The notes under the pieces were generated by a model. It made no database searches, was not told the DNA's origin, and worked only from the letters and a program-made list of their open reading frames with translations. From contig NC_089762.1 of the NCBI RefSeq assembly GCF_040412425.1, positions 19,794,702 to 19,858,701 on the forward strand: a stretch of 64,000 nt of DNA. Reading direction: 5' to 3'. Both the position numbers and the translations under genes were made by a program. This DNA comes from Macrobrachium rosenbergii (taxonomy: Eukaryota; Arthropoda; Malacostraca; Decapoda; Palaemonidae). This document shows, piece after piece, positions 12,857 through 25,200 of the stretch. Within the stretch, counting starts at the first letter, position 1. Each line of letters begins with the position of its first letter.

Positions 12857-15800
12857 TAACTGTCGTTAGTGAGTACTTCCGGTTGTTGGAAGAGGGATGA
12901 GGTCGTTAGTTTGTTTACGGCGCTGTCTGTCTGTGGAATATATGTGAGGATTTTTCGGTTTTGGAAGCAGTTTTGAGTCAGAGATAGTGCCGGTCAGTCA
13001 TTTTTTTTGGTCTAAAGCAGTTTGTTTGTGTGCTGATGCAGAGTTGTTGTTTTTCCTTTTTAGTGTGCTGTTCTTGTTGCTGTATGTTCGTGAGTCGTGT
13101 GTTTTTCTGTTGGAAGGTTGGGTTTGTGTGGTTGTGTGCTGTGTTGGCGACCGTGGACGCTTTACTCCATCTTCCAGCAACCGAGGACCAGGGTGAGTGT
13201 TGTGTACTGTTTTTTTGTGGTTTTTGAATTCCGCCACACCATGCACTCTATTGACTAAAATGATGAAATGATGAAAACTCACCTTGAAAAAACACACCAT
13301 TCTCTCCTGAAGAACACCTAATGTCTCTGCACCAGGAGGATTATACTGAGGCCATGTAAGCCCTTCTGCTGCAGCCATACTCTTGACTTCATCTATGTGA
13401 AGCCCTTCAACACTCCCAAAATTCTGACAATAAAAACAGTTTCACATATTAATTCCTTACAATAATAATTAAGTCACAAATTCATAAATTCTCACCAATA
13501 ATATTGAAATGAACTGGGGCCAAAAAAAAGGGGGGGGTGCTGAACAAGTTAGCAAAAGACAAATAAGGACATTATCAAGATTTTAAACATGAACTTGAAT
13601 TCCCTTTAACCCTTAAACACCTACTGGACGTATCATACGTCGACTAAAATTGTCTGTTGGGTGCCAAGTGGACGTACCGTACATCGACTACAAAAAATTT
13701 CAACCTTCGGTCAACTTTGACTTGACCGAAATGGTCGAAAAACGCAATTGTAAGCTAAAACTCTTACATTCTAGTAATATTCAATCATGTACCTTCATTT
13801 TGCAACAAATTGGAAGTCTCTACACAATATTTTGATTTATGGTGAATTTTTGAAAAAACTTTTTTCTACGGATGTGTGTAATATAGCCGAAAAATTTCAG
13901 AAATTCTTTCGTCATTTTGTCGTAATTTTTGCACTGTTCTATATTAGCCGTTACATAAAGTTTTATATATGAAAATGTGCGCAATTTCATGTACAATACA
14001 ACAGAAAATAACTCATGGTTGTAGCTTCTATCAGTTTTGAAATATTTTCATATAAATCACGATAACTGCCAAAATTTCAACCTTCGATCAACTTTGACTC
14101 GACCGAAAATCAAAAAACGCAATTGTAAGCTAAAACTCTTACATTCTAGTAATATTCAATCATTTACCTTCATTTTGCAACCAATTGGAAGTCTCTAGCA
14201 CACTATTTCGATTTATGGTGAATTTTTGAAAAACTTTTCCTTACGTCCACTCCAGAAATTCTTTTCACACGTTGTCGTAATGTTTGCACTGTTTTATATT
14301 AGTCGTTACATAAAGTTTTATATATGCAAATGTGCGCAATTTCATGTACAATACAACAGAAAATAACTCATGGTTGTAGCTTTTATCAGTTTTGAAAAAT
14401 TTTCATATAAATCATGATAACTGCCAAAATTTCAACCTTCGGTCAACTTTAACTCGACCAAAATGGTAAAAAAACGCAATTATAAGCTAAAACTCTTACA
14501 TTCTAGTAATATTCAATCATGTACCTTCATTTTGCAACAAACTGGAAGTCTCTAGCACAATATTCGATTTACGGTGAATTTCTGAAAAAAAAAAAAACTT
14601 TTTCCTTACATCTGCGCACGGTAACTCGGCCAAACATCTCGGAAATTCTTTCGTCATGTTGTCGTAATGTTTGCATCATTTTACATTAGGCGTTACATAA
14701 ACTTTTATATATGAAAATGTGTGCAATTTCATGTAGAATACAACAGAAGATAGCTCATGGTTGTAGCTTTTATCAGTTTTGAAATATTTTCACATAAATC
14801 ACGACAACTGCCAAAATTTCAACCTTCGGTCAACTTTAACTCGACCGAAATGGTAAAAAAACGCAATTGTAAGCTAAAACTCTTACATTCTAGTAATATT
14901 CAATCGTTTACCTTCATTTTGCAATAAATTGGAAGTCTCTAGCACAATATTTCGATTTATGGTGAATTTTTGAAAAAACATTTTCCTTATGTCTGCGCTG
15001 TAACTCGGCCGAACATCTCAGAAATTCTTTCGTCTCGTTGTCGTAATATTTGCACCGTTTTATATTAGTCGTTACATAAAGTTTTATATATGAAAATGTG
15101 CGCAATTTCATGTACAATACAACAGAAAATAACTCATGGTTGTAGCTTTTATCAGTTTTGAAATATTTTCATATAAATCACAATAAATAGAAAAAATTCG
15201 ACTTTCGGTCAATTTTACTCGACCGAAATGGTCGAAAACTGCAATTGTAAGCTAAAACACTTACAGTCTAGTAATATTCAATCAATTAGCTTCATTTTTC
15301 AACAAACGGGAAGTCTCTAGCACAATATTTCGATTTATAGTGAATTTTTGAAAAAAACATTTTTTTATGTCTGCGCGTTACGAATTCATGCATCATTTTG
15401 TGATAATATTTTCTCTGTGTTGCTTTGATCGTTTTAAAATTTGTTACATACCAAAATCATCGCAATTTAGTGTACAATACAACTAAAAAAATGAACTCAT
15501 TAGCTTTAACCGTTGTGCTTACAGCGCGATTTGTATACAATTATATAAGAGTTTTTTTTTTTTTCGCTGTCATATATTCCAATATTTATATATGATAATG
15601 ATATTTTTTTAATTTCTGATGGTTGCATACTAAACTTCAGGCAATGACAAAAAAAAGGAGCCAAAAATGAACTCTTAATCTTAAAAACTAAGCGTGCTGT
15701 GATTTTTTGAAAACTTTTTTTCCTCTTCGCCGCTAACTCACCGAACGCCGCCGGTATACGGGAGACGTTTTTGTAAATAGGGCTCGGCGTTTAAGGGTTA

Positions 15801-18800
15801 ATTACAGACTACAGTGTGATTATTAAAAATGGTCATTACCATCTCTGATTAAGAAAGCAAAGACTGTAAAGATAGTTCTAATACCTAAACTTTACACATT
15901 ATCATCTCCAAAAAGATCTGACTGCAAACAAAAATATTCAACTATTGCTAAACAAAATCAACATGTAACAAATGATACCCATGAAAGTCACTTAGTCCCA
16001 AAACACTAAAAGTTTGGAGTAGTATGTGAGTCATCCTTCAGAAAGTGGCATTGGCATTTACATATCACAAATTCAAGGTAACTTGCATTTTTCCCAGATG
16101 TACTACCAAGAAGTCTTTTGTATAGATATAACTTGGGTGAAAGGTGGTTCAGTTGCTGAAGCTTGGTAACAAGGTAATTAACTAGCAGCAAACAAGTGAT
16201 AGGGTGGGGACACATCCACTTACTTGACTGATGGCATACTTGAATTCTGGTGTTCCTGCCCCACCTGCTCACTTGAACGAGGGCATTACTTTTCCTTTGG
16301 CAAGAGGAACAAGTGTGGGTGGTGGAATTCTGATAAAGACTTCAGGTTTGTATATCTGAAAAATGCAACCTATTCCAACAAGGATTCAAACCTTCTCTTT
16401 TATATGGAGACTCACCTCTTAAGCGGGAGATATTGTCTGAACAACATGACTGGTCTTGTCTTCCTACCTGGAAATGCCAGCTTCCCAGTCATGTAAGTGA
16501 GCAGGGGAAGGATAATTCCTGTAATCACAATACAGTCTGGCATATGTGACACTGAAGCACATAGGGCCTTTTGCTGGAGGTTGGCTTTCTTGTAGCATCC
16601 CTCTGGGAAATTGGAGGAACCTGGGTTTCTCATTTGTGATGGGAAGACCCCAAGACAATAATGCCCTACCACCCATGCACCCTTATTGAAAGGGAACCAG
16701 AGGTAATCACATCTACCAACTACAAATAAAAGTGAAAGAAAGGATCGTCTGTTTATTAACTCACCTGCATCTGCCCAGACCTGCCCATTCACAGCCATGG
16801 GCTGCTGGATGGAAGAAAGAGAGAGGGAAAGAAGAGGAACCTGTTACTATTCATTCAGCTGATTTTTATGTCAACCTTGAACCTCAGGTGTGATGCTTTT
16901 TTGATCAATGAAGCATGGGCAGTTACACATATGCTGAGTAGCCACTACAGGTCCTAAGAAGAAGGAGTCAAAGGACTTATGGGTGACATCCCTGGTGGAA
17001 GGATGTAAAGGGGGTCTGGTGGTACCAGACGTTGCCCTCAATGCCTGAAAAACTAAACAGATCTTGAATGGCATGGATAGAGCAATGCCCTTGACTTCAT
17101 GAACTCTTGCCCACAGTATGGAGCTGTCACCTTCGTCCAACAACTCATAAGTCCTCTTGATTATCTCCTGACAGCCAGAAGACTGTGTTCTTGAGAACCT
17201 CCATCTTGCGCCCGCTGGTATTCACAAACAGTCTTTGTGCTACTTTGGCACCCATGTACAGTTGCGAACAAGTCCACCTGTTACGCCTTGGTGAGAGACT
17301 TCGAAAAATTATATAGTAACAGTGTTTACTAAGCGGGAGAGGGGGGCCCTCTTTCTTTGTTAGCAGGAGTTCCACCAATCAGCTCTAGAGTTATTTTAGT
17401 GGGAGGAGTCTTTAGGTATGATTGGAGTGAGACACACACACACACAGAAACTAGACGTTGCTGATGAATCAAAAAGAAACACAACTGGGGACAGAGAAAA
17501 TTCCACAATGAGCAATAGAAAGTGAGGAAGGACTTCCAAACTTGGTGTAGACTTTTAATTAACCATTCCCATGTGGTAAAGTTAATTCGTTTGCCAATGA
17601 TAACAATTATTTATATTCAAGATGTTTCATGTATTCATGGTTGGGCTTGTATTCCCTCTTGAATATACTGTAGAGGTTACTCCCTACATGCCGTTCATTA
17701 CAATACTGTAACAATTATTACATGTTATGTTAAGGATAAAAGCATCATTTTCATCTTGGCTTATATTTTCTAATAGTAACTGTAATAAAAGTTTTAATGC
17801 CTTACAGACAGAAATTCCTTTCGCTATTATCATCATCATTTGTGTGAGGATAACTAAGAGATGGAAGTCTCTGTTGTTAAACAACCCCTTCAGTCATTTA
17901 CCTGTCCATTGTGGAAAGGGCTATTTGGAGAAATGCAGTTTGATGATATTGTCTTAGGGTCCTCTTTTTAAAGAATTTTTAAAGAAATCAGGGTAGCAAA
18001 ATGCCCTTTAGTTTCTGATCTCCTTTTAGATATTAAATTCACTTTCTAATAAATAAATGATAATAATCATGACCTGGAGCTAAACCATATGCGTAGGTTT
18101 GTTTATGATTTTATTTTTACACTGTGTGGGTGTGTGTGTCTTACTTCAACCATACCTTAAGACTCCTCCCACTAAAACAACTCTTAAGCTGGTTGGTGGA
18201 ACTCATGCTAACAGAGAAAGAGCCCCCGCCATTAGTAAACACTGTTACCATATAATTTTTTGAAGTCTCTCGCCAAGGTGTAACAGGTGGGCTTGTTCGC
18301 AATTGTATACTACTTTGTAGGTAGCACATCAGTATTTGCAATTGTATATTCCTTTGCAGGTAGTTCATCAGTACTGAACTCCATCTCAGGCATATTAAGA
18401 ATGAGTCTGTTTCCAATCTGAGACTAAAATCCAACCAAGCATGTGCATTACTGTACTCCTGGCTGATAAGCATTTTCTTATCAGGCGGGACTTGAATATC
18501 TGGATGATTTCATGACTATAAAATGCTGCAAAGAAAATTAATTTTATCCAAATCAGTAATGTCAAAAACTTACCATATAAATCTGTAATACGCTAATGAA
18601 ATCATGAGACTATTATAATTGACACTGGTAAAAGTTTGTTTGTAATATTCATATTCCTTACCCTTTCACGTAGCCTTGTATCCACCTTGATTGGAGGAGG
18701 TACACAAGTGTTTTGTTCTAAAATACGCTCACACGTCAAATAAGCTCTTTTTAAGTCACTCGCATATACACGACTGAAATTCTTCTTGCTCATATTTGTT

Positions 18801-21800
18801 CCAGCCTGAAACAATTAAACCATGTTTAGTCACTATGTACGACCTTGATTAGAAAATACTATATACTATAAATAAGGGAAAACTTATAATACTCATATAA
18901 GAATAGCAAATACATGATTTGTATTTTTTCTTGGTATAAAATTATGAGCCTTTATATAAGAGTACTCCTGAAGCATGTTAGAAGTGGTCATTGAAGCTTA
19001 GTAACAGGTTTTATGAAAAGTAGCTGAGTGGCATGGTACTTCCAGATCACCTGTTGGTGACCTATTATTTTTCCTTTGGCAAAAGAAACTATGCAGGAAT
19101 CGTTGAAGTACAATTCTTGTAAAAGACACAGGTTTATATATCTAGAAAAAATACAACAAACTACCTTAAACTTCCTACTTGTCCCTTAAGAGAATACAAA
19201 CCATTTTCTAGTACACTTGAGACTTACTCATAAGGTAGGAACAAGCAAGTTTGTGAATGTTTGCCATGTCCTGTAAGTCTGCACTTACAGCAAGACTGGA
19301 GGAACAGTCAAACATCCACAGGAATTGTCATATTCTGAGTTTGTGCATGAACAGGGGAGAGCCTGGAATGGGATACAGTAACTAATGGGGTCCCATATCA
19401 GTTTAGTTCAAAATTTCAAAATAAACTCAAGGAAAGGTGCAAGGAAATCATGTATTCCCATGCAGAGAACAGGAAATAAAGGTTGGTATGTCACAATATC
19501 ATCACCTGTGGATGAAGGATAACACTCTACATAACCATCCCCAAACCCTTCTTAAAGATGAGACAAAGAAAACATGTTATCAGACCTAAGTCTTTGGACA
19601 GGTGTTTGGTTGTGTAGTTCCCCAACATCTACCCAATCATCACAAGCATGAGCTGGATTGTCCACAGCTGGGAAAGGTGCATAGGAGAAGATGCAAATCC
19701 ACGGCATCTCTTCACTAACCTCAGCCATACCATAAACCCTTGGTTTGATACAAACTTTGAGAAAATTATACAACAGTTGAGCAATCACTACAGGGCCAGG
19801 GAGAAAGGAAGTCTGACAATCAGGCTCACATTCTTGATACCCAAAACCAAAGTCTCACCTGGACAGGGTTAAGTGTACATCCGAACCACGTCCTAAAACA
19901 AGAGAAATCCTGATATCTCTCACACAGAAAGACTGGAAATTCCATTCAAAATACAAAAGATCAGAAAGGGATGTGCCACATTCACCTAGTTGGTTAGTGC
20001 TCTAGGGGGGAAGCAGTAGAAGTACTGGTACCTGAAAGAAGTACTGGGAAACAAACATCAAGCATCAGAAACCTCCCCAGCAGAAGAAACGAGAATTTCT
20101 TTAAACCTCATAGACTGACTGAGGTTTGGTAGCAGTAGGCATGGGAAGGCAGGACAAAAGTAATCATGAAAGATTGTCTGTCCTTGAAATCAAAAGTAGC
20201 TAAGAGGACAGAAAGAACAAATCGTAAAAATTTTGATGATTCCAGGGCAAGATCTTTCATTTACTCCATAGGATATGTGAAAGAAAATTATTTAGAAGGA
20301 CACAGAGGAGTCTTGTGAACTAGTGCAGAACACCCAACTTGAAGGACAAAGCTGCCATCCAAGATCCACTGGCTCTCATAGCAACAACAAAAACATCCCA
20401 GATTCCTTATATGGAAGGGAAAGCTTAGCATCCCTTCTAAACCACCTGAAAATTGCAGAGTTCCTTGGGAGAGATAAGCAAGGTTATCATAACAGAGGAG
20501 GGTTAAGTGCATGAGTGCTTCCTTTCCACTGGTAGAAGGAAACTAGAGTGAATCCCAGAGGTGGCAAGAGGTAATGGTCATGCTGTACTTCTATAACTGC
20601 CTCCAACAATTTTTTCCCACCTTCCAAATCAAGGTTGAGAGAGCACGATGAAGTACTTTGGTAGCAACTAAGAATCCTTGGGAAGAAGATACGCTTTGAC
20701 TCCTAACAAAGGATACCAATCATACTTTAAAAATTTATACACAAAGGTGGCCAAAGAAAGACCTTGCTCTCTAGAGAAAATAGGAAGGAGTCAAGGATAA
20801 GGAACTCATGGAATGTCACTGAGTTCCTTATACTTCAAGGTTAGGTTGATCCTTAACTCCCTATTTTCTCTACAGAGCAAGGTCTTTCTTTGGCCACCTC
20901 TGTATACGTATAGATTATCAATCAGTATTAGATTATTAATCAGTACAAATTATTAGTTAGTAGAAAGGATAGCCAGTGATGGTAAATCTTCTGATCCAGT
21001 ACCACAGAGATGGGGGGAAAATTTATATCCCACAAAAGTGATCCTCTTAAAGGGAGGGGTCTATTGATTTGGAATTCCTTGGGAAATGGGCAAAAAAGGA
21101 AGACTACTATATTATTATCAAGTAGTTTACCCATACTACAGTTAATTCATTTAGCTCTTACATGGCTGGCCTGAAGGATTTGTCTTTTATGATGATAAAA
21201 ATTTACTCATTAAATTACAGCCTTATATAGATTTTATGATTGGTTTACATGATAATGAAGGCAACTCTGACAAAATTCCTTTAGTCAATTTGTTAAAAAA
21301 CTTGACACTTATCAATATTTGAACGTTCACAAAAAACTGATGAATTATCAGTGTTGCTTTACATTCTGTACATACAGTAATACCTCAATCTTACAAGCTT
21401 CGAGTTGCACAAATTGATAGAAATGAGAACTTTTCATTGGAACCTACGTAACTGGCATACACAATTTTTTCACAGACATTTGCAAAATCTTTGAGAAACC
21501 CAGCAGAAGTAGTTATGTTTAATTTTTGAAGTAATTTAAAAGTTTTCATGCTTTTATGTGTAAAATTGGTGTGAAAAATTTGTATTATTTTTATACATAA
21601 ATACTGTATGATACTAGCATACTTTACATTAAAAAAAGTAAAATAAATCAAAATCTCAAAACAGCTGTCGATGTAAACATATCTCTCTCTCTCTTTCTCA
21701 CTGAGATGAGAGAGATATTTTTTATGCATACATATCAAGTATGTTTATTTGTTCTGTACACTGTAGTTTTATAGATAAACGTGATGCTACTTTGTTATTA

Positions 21801-22161
21801 ATTTTTTCATATTTTCCATGCTATAACTACAACTTTTTGCATTTCTATAATAAATTACTCAAGATTTAAAAAAATACATGTTGATTCCCAGTCTTCTCCA
21901 ATCCTTCAGAGCGAGGGGATATGTAAACTAACTGTCAATCGTCTTGACATATAGACATATTGACTGAGAAGGGCAGAAAATGTTGCCCATTCTCTCTCTT
22001 TTTCCTTCATGAATCATGAATTTCCACCTATTGATATCTAACGTAAGAATAACTTTTCTCTCTCTCTCTCTCTCTCTCTCTTTCCAAAGTTATTCTCTCT
22101 TTCTCTGTCATAAATCATGAATAATTTCCCTCTTAATATTTGTAAGAGCAAACCACACCCC

Positions 22162-22218
<57 letters not shown>

Positions 22219-22219
22219 G

Positions 22220-22292
<73 letters not shown>

Positions 22293-25200
22293 CAATAATT
22301 CATGAATAATTTCACTTTCTTGATATTTAACATAAGTTAAGTTAAGTACATTTTAGTTTAACCAGACCACTGAGCTGATTAACAGCTCTCCTAGGGCTGC
22401 CCAAAGGATTAGATTTATTTTACGTGGCTACGAACTAACTGGTTACCTAGCAACAAGACCTACAGCTTATTGTGGAATCTGAACTACATTATGATGAGAA
22501 ATGAATTTCTATCACCAGACATAAATTCTAATTCTTCATTGGCCAGTCGGAGAGTCAAAGGCTGGACAACCCCCTGTCTCTTTCTCTTTCTCTCTCTCTC
22601 TCTCTCTCAGTACTGTAATGAAATATGAATTGCAGTATGGTACAGTATTAAGCTAACTTTTAAATGAAATTAGAGTGCTTTGGGAGCATGATTTTGTCAC
22701 ATTTAGGATTTAAACTCTAGAAATTAGCATTTATTGTATGTACAGTATTAGCATTTTTAGTGACCATACCAAACTTAAGCAAATCCTTGCCTTACACGAG
22801 GGGTTCTGGAACCTAACCTTGTGTAAGTTCGAGGCATTACTGTATACGGATTGGGCTAATGTGGGCTAATCCTCTGCCTATGGGTCATAATGCAAACCAC
22901 CTGAAAAGTGTAAGCAACCACTTTTGCTTATTTCTAGAGTTTAAATCCTAAATGTAACAAAATCATGCTCCCCAAGCACTTTAACTTCACTTAAAAGTTA
23001 GCTTAATACTGTATTGTACTGTAATTCATATTTCATTACAGTACTGACGGAGAGAGAGAAAGAGATGGTGGGGCTGTCCTTATGTTAAATATCAAGAGAG
23101 TGAAACTGACTCAAAAACAAAAGTTCCCGCCCAATAGCAGGGTCAGTGCCTAATAGGAAGTCAAAATGGCAATGGGACACTTCAATGCTCCTCACTCACA
23201 GGGACCACCTGCCACCATAACACCATTGCCAAATCAGATGACAGGCACTGGCTGTGTAGGAACCTGTGAAAGGTTTACCTAGTACTACAGAAAGGTGGCA
23301 TCATGTAAAGGCTGAATGTGGCACATACCACAATCATTCTGTTACATGCACAGATATGCACAACACCTATGCCACACCTGAAAGGGATTGCCGCATCTTA
23401 TACAGTCCCTACAAAGTGGAATACAGGACATACTGTAAGAGACCTGTTCTGTCAGACAATGCAAGCTAAGAACTCTTGACCATACTGGGGCCTTCCAATA
23501 CCCATAAGAACCAAGCAGTAAATGGATCACTCCTACCAGTGGATCCCTATCAGCGATGGAACTAAACCAGAACAGTAGCAAACATGGCTAGTGTCATGTT
23601 ACCACGCAAGACCATGGCTGATCTAAACATAAGACTAACCCTTTGTTGGCCGACTCGGTTGAGCTTCAGACTGTCATTCGATGGGTCGGAGTTCAATTCC
23701 CGCGGCCGGCTGATGAAGAGTTAGAGGAATTTATTTCTGGTGATAGAAATTCATTTCTCGCTATAATGTGGTTCGGATTCCACAATAAGCTGTAGGTCCC
23801 GTTGCTAAGTAACCAATTGGTTCTTAGCCACGTAAAATAAGTCTAATCCTTTGGGCCAGCCCTAGGAGAGCTGTTATTCAGCTCAGTGGTCTGGTAAAAC
23901 TAAGGTATACTTAACTTAAACATAAGACTTGAAAAGTGTGTGGATATTAAAGAAGAGATACTTTGTCCACATACTGTATATTTCCGAGTATAAGGCGACA
24001 TATAAATGCTAAAATTTGCCCCTAAAAATTGGGGGTCGTCTTATACTACCATTCTAAAAATCAAACCTTGAATTCCAAGCGATGTTTATTGGTAGGCTAG
24101 CCTCAGCCTTGGTGCAAAAACCACAGACATATGTGAAATGATTGACATTATGAAATAAACTGATAATAATAGCAATAAAACCATTTTCACCTTATATATT
24201 AATGGCATATCTTCATAAGAAATAGACTATTTGAGGAATAATTCCATATCAATGAAATCAACTTTTATCTATGTAAGCCCAGCGGAGAAAATGTAAACAT
24301 CGAGTTGTGGTTGCACTCATAGGAACTATTATCTTTCAGTAACCTTTCAGAAATTTTAACGGTAGTGAAATTATGGTGGTAATAACATTTAGGATAACAT
24401 AATATTAATTTTTACATTAATACACCAGGCTGTTTGTAACTGTTTAGAACAATTCGGTCAAACGAATGATAATTATGTACGATAATTATAGTACATTATC
24501 GTATGGTTGTTAGGGGTTGTTTGTGATTGGCAATGAAACATGTATAAAACAATGGTTTCCCTTTTTGGCGACATGTGTAGGAAAAACGTAACATACAATC
24601 AGCTTTGTTATTTCGTTTATTTTGAATTTCTAACATATCTTTATACAGTATACCATATACACTATACTTGTGTAACGCATGATCTCACGACCGCCAAATT
24701 TTCACCCATAAAAAATTATTTTATCATGTATCTTGTGTATCATGCAAGTTCCTTTTTTGAGGGACCAAATTACAATAAACTAACCTCTTTTCCTCCATCT
24801 CTTTATCCAATCTTCTACTTAAATAAATTAAAAGTAAAAGAGAATGATAAAAGCATCATTAGTAATGTTATACTTGTTTTGCAAACACGTACAGCCATAA
24901 ACAACCGAATGAGAAACAGCTGTTTTGTTATGAAAAACTAAATCAGGTAACAACAGCTGTTTTGCTTGCATTTCAACCATTGTACAATAGTAAACAATTA
25001 CAGCACCAGTTATGTTACAAATGACGTTAAGTAGAATAGGACTGATATACTTTTACATTATACCCTTATTTGCAATGAAGAAAAGATCAGCAAGGAAATA
25101 TACTGCTAAATTTAAGCTGCAAGATGTAGCTGAAGCTGACAAAACAAATGTTCAAGCGCTAATGACTATAAATTACCATGCATCGGTGACATGGATGAAA

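Larger units (their letters stand above)
9551..13238 (+). mobile_element. LTR retrotransposon lacking pol (gag-only, nonautonomous)
   Basis: 3.7-kb LTR element on the plus strand: 517-bp 5' LTR, primer-binding site, about 2.6 kb of interior, polypurine tract, 519-bp 3' LTR, and a 4-5-bp ACCAT target duplication. The LTRs differ at only a handful of places, so insertion was recent. The interior holds a broken gag with five zinc knuckles. No protease, RT or integrase was seen, although a short piece reading [13 protein letters not shown] near 12615-12660 resembles the C-terminal end of some Ty3/Gypsy Pol proteins. Most of pol therefore appears to be deleted. It lies antisense in a TIGAR intron. 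Confidence 0.85.
21375..22842. mobile_element. Possible Tc1/mariner-pogo-type element with TA flanks
   Basis: The left end reads TA then CAGTAATACCTCAATCTTACA. The right end, reverse-complemented, reads CAGTAATGCCTCGAACTTACA followed by TA. These 21-bp ends and the TA target fit a Tc1/mariner or pogo-like element. The interior has no transposase; it holds TC microsatellites and a SINE. The two ends could also belong to separate insertions. Confidence 0.4.

Noticed and set aside
13610..15797. CRISPR-like or virus-like array
   Set aside because: Units are about 375 bp and diverged, within TTAA-flanked transposon ends in a eukaryotic intron; no spacer structure.
22108..22333. Open frames encoding Arg-Glu or Ser-Leu repeats
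   Set aside because: They are translations of TC/GA microsatellites in both strands, with no codon signal.
23645..23705. tRNA gene
   Set aside because: It has A- and B-box-like sequences but no cloverleaf; it is the head of a SINE with target duplications.
24540..24941. 133-codon plus-strand frame within the pogo-like element
   Set aside because: Composition is Tyr/Ile/Phe-rich from AT bias and does not resemble a transposase; the real transposase remnant is at 25077-25373.
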